Under the pieces are notes generated by a model that saw only the letters and a program-made list of their open reading frames with translations, was not told where the DNA came from and did not search any database. Shown piece after piece: positions 59,882 to 64,000 of a DNA stretch of 64,000 nucleotides. The translations under genes and the position numbers were made by a program. The stretch is from Rhodobacter sp. Lineage in GTDB: Bacteria > Pseudomonadota > Alphaproteobacteria > Rhodobacterales > Rhodobacteraceae. Position 1 is the first letter of the stretch, and the number at the start of each line of letters is the position of its first letter. Location of the stretch: NCBI GenBank assembly GCA_020637595.1, contig JACKKE010000007.1, forward strand, positions 1 through 64,000. The letters run 5' to 3'.

Positions 59882-62308
59882 CTAGCGCAGATAGGCAGCT
59901 GACAGCAGGTCCGAAATCCCCGCCAGTTCTGCCCGCAGATGCAGCAGGGTCTTGGCGTCGATGCGGTCCGGGCTTTCGACGCTGAGCAGGCTGTCCAGCG
60001 GCACGATCGCCCGCAACAGCGGCGCAAGGCGGCCGTTGTCATAGGCCCCGGGCAGTGCCGAGGCCTGCTCGCGCATCGCGCGCAGCTGGAACAGGATCGA
60101 GCGCGGGTTGTCTGCGTCCAGCGCCAGCAGGTCCACCACCGTATCGCGCGAGGTCTCGACCCGGTAGCGGCGGTGATGGGTGATGACGCTGTCCGCAACT
60201 TCGACCGCCAGATCCAGCGCACCTTCGGGCGCATCCGGCGCAGCCATGCCGTGCAGCAGCGCCGACAGCGCATCGGCGCGTTCCAGCGCCCGGCCCAGCG
60301 TCAGAAACCGCCAGCCCTGAAAGCGATACATGTTGTCCTGCACAAGGCCCGAGAACCCGGTGATCTTGCGCAGCAGGACACCCATCGCCCGGGCCGCATC
60401 GTCGCCCGGCTTGATCGTGCTCAGGGTCTGCCGCGCCGTCCGGTCGAGGTCGACCAGCGCCGCCCAGCCATCGACCGAGAACCGGTCGCGCACCTTGCCG
60501 GCGCAATTGCGCGCAGCCCCGATCCGGCCGACCAGCGCATCCGGCATCGGCTGGCCGACGTCGATCCGGTAGCCCCCCAGAAAGGCCCGCAACCGCCGCA
60601 GCAGCGGGTCGGCCGCGTTGTCGGTGGTCGCCAGCCGCAGGTGATAGGCCCGCACCAACCGGATCGCGTCCTCGGTCCGCTCGATATAGCGGCCCAGCCA
60701 GAACAGGTTGTCGGCGGCGCGCGACGGCACCACGCCGGGACTGGAGCGGCGGAACGGCGTGCCGGCCGCCGGTTTCAGCGAGATGCGCCGCACCGGCCGG
60801 TCCGACACGATCCAGACATCCGCGACCGAGCCCCCCTTCTGCATGGCCAGGGCAGTGGCATCGCCCGACCGGCCGATCCGCGCGTAACCGCCCTGCATAA
60901 AGCGCCAGCCGTCGGGTGTGCGCGCGGCAAAGACCCGCACGGTCATCGGACGCGGCTGCAACCGGCCTTCGGCCAGCGTCTCGCCCGGCTCGGTCACCCA
61001 GGCGGGGGTGGTCGACAAGGCCACGGCCTCCTGCGCGACCAGCGACGCCCCCTGCCCGTCGATCCAGGCATCCAGATCGCCGGCCTCACCGCCGGCGAAC
61101 TGCCCGCCCAGCGCCGTCTGCCCCGACACATCGAACGGCAGATCGCTGCTCAAGGCCGGGCCGATCAGCATCTTTGCTGCATTTTCACGGACATAGGCGC
61201 GCTCGGCCGCGCCGCCGCACCACCAGGTGGCAATGTTGGGCAGGGTCAGCGGCTGGCCGGTCAGCACCGCGCTGATCCGCGGCAGAAAGGCCATCATCGC
61301 GCGCATTTCCAGAATTCCGGTGCCCATCGCGTTGACCATCGCCAGCTTGCCCTGCCGCACCGCTTCGACCAGACCCGGCGTGCCGATCTGGCTGTCCGCG
61401 TTCAGTTCCAGCGGATCGGCAAACGCCGCGTCGATACGCCGCCACAACGCGCCCAGGGGGTGCGGCCCCTCGATCGTGCGCACCATCGCGGTGTCGTTCT
61501 CGACCAGCAGATCCTCGCCTTCGAGCAGCATCAAACCCAGGTAGCGCGCAATATAGGTGTGTTCGTAATAGGTATCGTTCGACGGCCCCGGAGTGAGGAT
61601 CGCCGCCCGCCCCTCGGCATTGCCGGCCGCGACTGCCAGCCCTTCGAGCGCCGCGCGGAAATCGGAAAAGAACCCGGCAAGCCGTTGAATATACGAGCGC
61701 GGAAAGCGTTCCGGGAAAATCCGCCCGGTGGCCATCCGGTTTTCCAGCGCGAACCCCGCCCCCGAGGGCGCCTGGAGCCGGTCGCCCAGAACCAGCCAGG
61801 AGCCGTCGGGCGAACGCCCGATCTCGAAGGCGAGGTAGTGCAGGAAATGCCCCCCCGGCGGCTGGATGCCGACCTTCGGCCTGAGCCATTGCGGCGAAGC
61901 CGCGATCAGCGAGGCGGGCAGATGCCCGTCGCGCACCAGCCGCCCCTCGCCATAGAGATCGGCCACGACCCGTTCCAGCAGATCCGCGCGCTGCGCCAGC
62001 CCGTCGCAGATCGTCTGCCATTCGCTTTCGTGCAGGATCACCGGCACATGCGACAGCGGCCATTCGCGCTCGGCCAGGGGATCGCTGGAATATTGCCGGA
62101 AATAGACCCCGGCATCGCGCAGATACTGGTTGCCGCGTTCAAAGCGCGCGGCAATCTCGGTGGGCGAGAGCCGGGCGAACCGCTCGACGAACCGCCGCCA
62201 GACCGGCCGCATCTGCCCCCGGGCGTCGAACAACTCATCCGCCACACCCGGAAGGCGGGTGTAGCCGGCAAAGAGGTCCGGCGCGGTCCGGGGCTGCGCG
62301 GGCGGCAT
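59882..62308 (-). CDS. Circularly permuted ATP-grasp / alpha-E domain fusion protein
   Basis: 808 residues. The N-terminal ~480 residues are the circularly permuted ATP-grasp domain (RPKVGIQPPGGHFLHYLAFEI, AILTPGPSNDTYYEHTYIA, LVENDTAMVRTIEGPHPLGALWRRIDA). The C-terminal ~310 residues are the alpha-E helical domain (ADNLFWLGRYIERTEDAIRLVRAYH, FQGWRFLTLGRALERAD). In many genomes these are two genes; here they are fused. The pair is found with transglutaminase and proteasome-like genes and is proposed to form peptide bonds. It sits 9 bases before the transglutaminase gene. Confidence 0.9.
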   Translation of the reverse strand: MPPAQPRTAPDLFAGYTRLPGVADELFDARGQMRPVWRRFVERFARLSPTEIAARFERGNQYLRDAGVYFRQYSSDPLAEREWPLSHVPVILHESEWQTICDGLAQRADLLERVVADLYGEGRLVRDGHLPASLIAASPQWLRPKVGIQPPGGHFLHYLAFEIGRSPDGSWLVLGDRLQAPSGAGFALENRMATGRIFPERFPRSYIQRLAGFFSDFRAALEGLAVAAGNAEGRAAILTPGPSNDTYYEHTYIARYLGLMLLEGEDLLVENDTAMVRTIEGPHPLGALWRRIDAAFADPLELNADSQIGTPGLVEAVRQGKLAMVNAMGTGILEMRAMMAFLPRISAVLTGQPLTLPNIATWWCGGAAERAYVRENAAKMLIGPALSSDLPFDVSGQTALGGQFAGGEAGDLDAWIDGQGASLVAQEAVALSTTPAWVTEPGETLAEGRLQPRPMTVRVFAARTPDGWRFMQGGYARIGRSGDATALAMQKGGSVADVWIVSDRPVRRISLKPAAGTPFRRSSPGVVPSRAADNLFWLGRYIERTEDAIRLVRAYHLRLATTDNAADPLLRRLRAFLGGYRIDVGQPMPDALVGRIGAARNCAGKVRDRFSVDGWAALVDLDRTARQTLSTIKPGDDAARAMGVLLRKITGFSGLVQDNMYRFQGWRFLTLGRALERADALSALLHGMAAPDAPEGALDLAVEVADSVITHHRRYRVETSRDTVVDLLALDADNPRSILFQLRAMREQASALPGAYDNGRLAPLLRAIVPLDSLLSVESPDRIDAKTLLHLRAELAGISDLLSAAYLR

Positions 62309-62324
62309 GGCGGTCCCTTTCGGC

Positions 62325-64000
62325 TTACGACAACCCGGCCGGGCGGCGCAGGTCGAGGGTCAGCGGAAATTCCGGGTGCGGGGCCTCCGGCACCGGGCGA
62401 TAGCTGCCGGGGGTATGGCCGTGGGGCTCGAACCGCGCCAGACGTCGGGCCTCGGCCTCGTAGGCGTTGACCGGGAAGGTGTCATAGTTGCGCCCACCCG
62501 GGTGCGCGACATGATAGGTGCAGCCAGCAATCGCCCGCCCCGTCCAGTCGTCGTAAATGTCAAAGACCAGCGGCGTGTTGACCGGCAGCACCGGGTGCAG
62601 CGACTCGGGCGGCTGCCAGGCCTTGAACCGCACGCCGCCAACGCTGACGCCCGAGGTCGCGGTCCGCGCCATCGGCACCGGCCGCTGGTTGGCCATCACC
62701 CGATAGCGGTCCTGATGCAGCGTCGTCATCTTGACCTGCAGCCGTTCCACCGAGCTGTCGGTATAGCGCACCGTGCCGCCGATCGCCCCGGTCTCGCCCA
62801 GCACATGCCAGGGTTCCAGCGCCTGTTTCAGCTCCAGATGCACGCCCTCGGCGTCGATCTGGCCGCAGAACGGGAACCGGAATTCGGCCTGGGCCTCGAA
62901 CCACACGGGATCGAAGTCATAGCCGTGGATCCGCAGGTCGGCCAGCAGCGACAGCAGATCCTCCCACAGGTAGTGCGGCAGCATGAAGCGGTCGTGCAGC
63001 ACCGTGCCCCAGCGCACCGGGCGGCCCTGCACCGGACTGTTCCAGCAGCGCGCGATGATCGCCCGCAACAAGAGCTGCTGGGCCAGCGACATCCGCGGAT
63101 GCGGCGGCATCTCAAAGCCGCGGAATTCCACCAGCCCCAGCCGACCGGTGGGACCATCGGGGGAATAGAGCTTGTCGATGCAGATCTCGGCGCGGTGGGT
63201 GTTGCCGGTGACGTCGGTCAGCATGTTCCTGAGCAGACGGTCCACCAGCCAGGCCGGCGGCAGCGGGCCGCCGTTCACCGGATCGCCGATCTGGTTCAGC
63301 GCGATCTCCAGCTCATAGAGCGTGTCATGGCGCGCCTCGTCGATCCGCGGGGCCTGCGACGTCGGCCCGATGAACAGCCCCGAGAAGAGATAGCTGAGGC
63401 AGGGATGCCGCTGCCAGATCAGGATCAGCGATTTCAGCACGTCGGGCCGGCGCAGGAACGGGCTGTCGAGCGTCGTCGCGCCCCCCACCACCACATGGTT
63501 GCCGCCGCCGGTGCCGGTGTGGCGTCCGTCGATCATGAACTTGTCGGCGCCCAGACGCGAATTGCGCGCCTCGTCATAGATCGCCTCTGTGGTGGCGACG
63601 CAATCCTCCCAGCTGTGCGCGGGGTGGATGTTCACCTCGATCACCCCCGGATCCGGGGCCACGCGGATCACGTTCAGCCGCGGGTCATGCGGCGGGGCGT
63701 AACCCTCGATATGGATTGGCAGGTTCAGTTCCGCCGCCGTCACCTCGGCATTGGCGATCAGCTCCAGATAATCTTCCAGCGTGTCGCAAGGCGGCATGAA
63801 CAGGCACAGCCGGCCGTCGCGGGGCTCGATCGCCATCGCGGTGCGCACCCAGCCGCCGGCGGGGTCGGTCCCCTCGCCCAGATGGGTGTCCTGCGGCTGG
63901 AACCGCTGACGCTCGGCCTCCTTGGCACCGGGGATCGAACCCTGCACGTGCCCGGGCGTGACCGGCGGCATCATCGCCGCCTGTTCGGCCTCTTCCTGGG
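62325..64000 (-). CDS. DUF2126 protein (5' end outside window)
   Basis: The frame is open to the window edge, so at least 558 C-terminal codons are seen, with no start required here; homologues are about 1100 residues with an N-terminal transglutaminase part. Typical C-terminal text includes DGRLCLFMPPCDTLEDYL, VIEVNIHPAHSWEDCV, FMIDGRHTGTGGGNHVVVGG, NTHRAEICIDKLYSP and RGFEMPPHPRMSLAQ. It is first of the three-gene cassette and ends 16 bases before the ATP-grasp/alpha-E gene. Confidence 0.92.
   Translation of the reverse strand, partial: QEEAEQAAMMPPVTPGHVQGSIPGAKEAERQRFQPQDTHLGEGTDPAGGWVRTAMAIEPRDGRLCLFMPPCDTLEDYLELIANAEVTAAELNLPIHIEGYAPPHDPRLNVIRVAPDPGVIEVNIHPAHSWEDCVATTEAIYDEARNSRLGADKFMIDGRHTGTGGGNHVVVGGATTLDSPFLRRPDVLKSLILIWQRHPCLSYLFSGLFIGPTSQAPRIDEARHDTLYELEIALNQIGDPVNGGPLPPAWLVDRLLRNMLTDVTGNTHRAEICIDKLYSPDGPTGRLGLVEFRGFEMPPHPRMSLAQQLLLRAIIARCWNSPVQGRPVRWGTVLHDRFMLPHYLWEDLLSLLADLRIHGYDFDPVWFEAQAEFRFPFCGQIDAEGVHLELKQALEPWHVLGETGAIGGTVRYTDSSVERLQVKMTTLHQDRYRVMANQRPVPMARTATSGVSVGGVRFKAWQPPESLHPVLPVNTPLVFDIYDDWTGRAIAGCTYHVAHPGGRNYDTFPVNAYEAEARRLARFEPHGHTPGSYRPVPEAPHPEFPLTLDLRRPAGLS

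Overview
The window reads as chromosomal DNA of a GC-rich alphaproteobacterium, most likely Rhodobacterales (Rhodobacter/Paracoccus/roseobacter-like). The basis is a CckA-type hybrid kinase, a single-cysteine DksA, a DUF2793 protein of the gene-transfer-agent tail-fibre type, a complete nucleotide-loop cobT-cobS-cobC-cobU operon, and heavy G/C third-position codon use throughout. No CRISPR array, rRNA operon or intact prophage was seen.

Layout. 1-3.9 kb: end of a PaiB-like gene, a GT-C-like membrane protein, rplM-rpsI and an SseB-like gene (all minus). 4.1-6.8 kb: kpsT-kpsE capsule export pair without kpsM. 7.1-10 kb: periplasmic rhodanese, YeeE/TsuA-type thiosulfate permease, a coupled 56-residue membrane protein and a lipoprotein. 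10-11.7 kb: LysR regulator coupled to an HSL-type esterase. 11.8-14.6 kb: cobalamin operon. 14.7-17.1 kb: cckA. 17.2-24.1 kb: RsmB-like methyltransferase, membrane protein, aminotransferase, secreted RCC1-repeat protein and a degenerate EF-G paralogue. 24.3-28.6 kb: ppiD, trpE, xthA. 28.8-33.9 kb: MoxR ATPase, dksA, flavin monooxygenase, EnvZ-like kinase and an MBL hydrolase.

34.0-38.4 kb is the accessory core. An intact tRNA-Asn gene supplies the left copy of a perfect 53-bp direct repeat (34041-34093); the right copy is at 38360-38412. Between them lies a 4.3-kb element of visibly lower GC. It carries a DNA methyltransferase, a possible restriction endonuclease translationally coupled to a small phage-type HNH nuclease, an 80-residue protein of unknown function on the opposite strand, and a 1255-bp IS3-family insertion sequence. 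On one side of the IS is the last ~41 codons of a HEPN-like gene (RNGCGH motif). On the other side are the first ~25 codons of a tyrosine-integrase-like gene. No target-site duplication is visible. The simplest reading is a restriction/defence island integrated at tRNA-Asn and then cut back by an IS-mediated deletion that removed most of the integrase and of the HEPN gene, freezing it in place.

38.7-56.7 kb is a surface-polysaccharide region. galU and galE make UDP-glucose/UDP-galactose, and rfbC-rfbB-rfbD-rfbA make dTDP-L-rhamnose. gmd, manC and manB make GDP-mannose derivatives, and ugd makes UDP-glucuronate. Between gmd and manC is a minus-strand run of GSCFA, FkbM methyltransferase, AlgJ/AlgX-like, 896-residue glycosyltransferase and DUF115-like genes. 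These probably assemble and decorate the glycan that kpsT/kpsE may help export.

56.7-58.9 kb holds a DUF2793 tail-fibre gene followed by two small coupled genes. 59.0-64.0 kb holds a conserved cassette of transglutaminase-like protein, circularly permuted ATP-grasp/alpha-E fusion and a DUF2126 protein running off the window.
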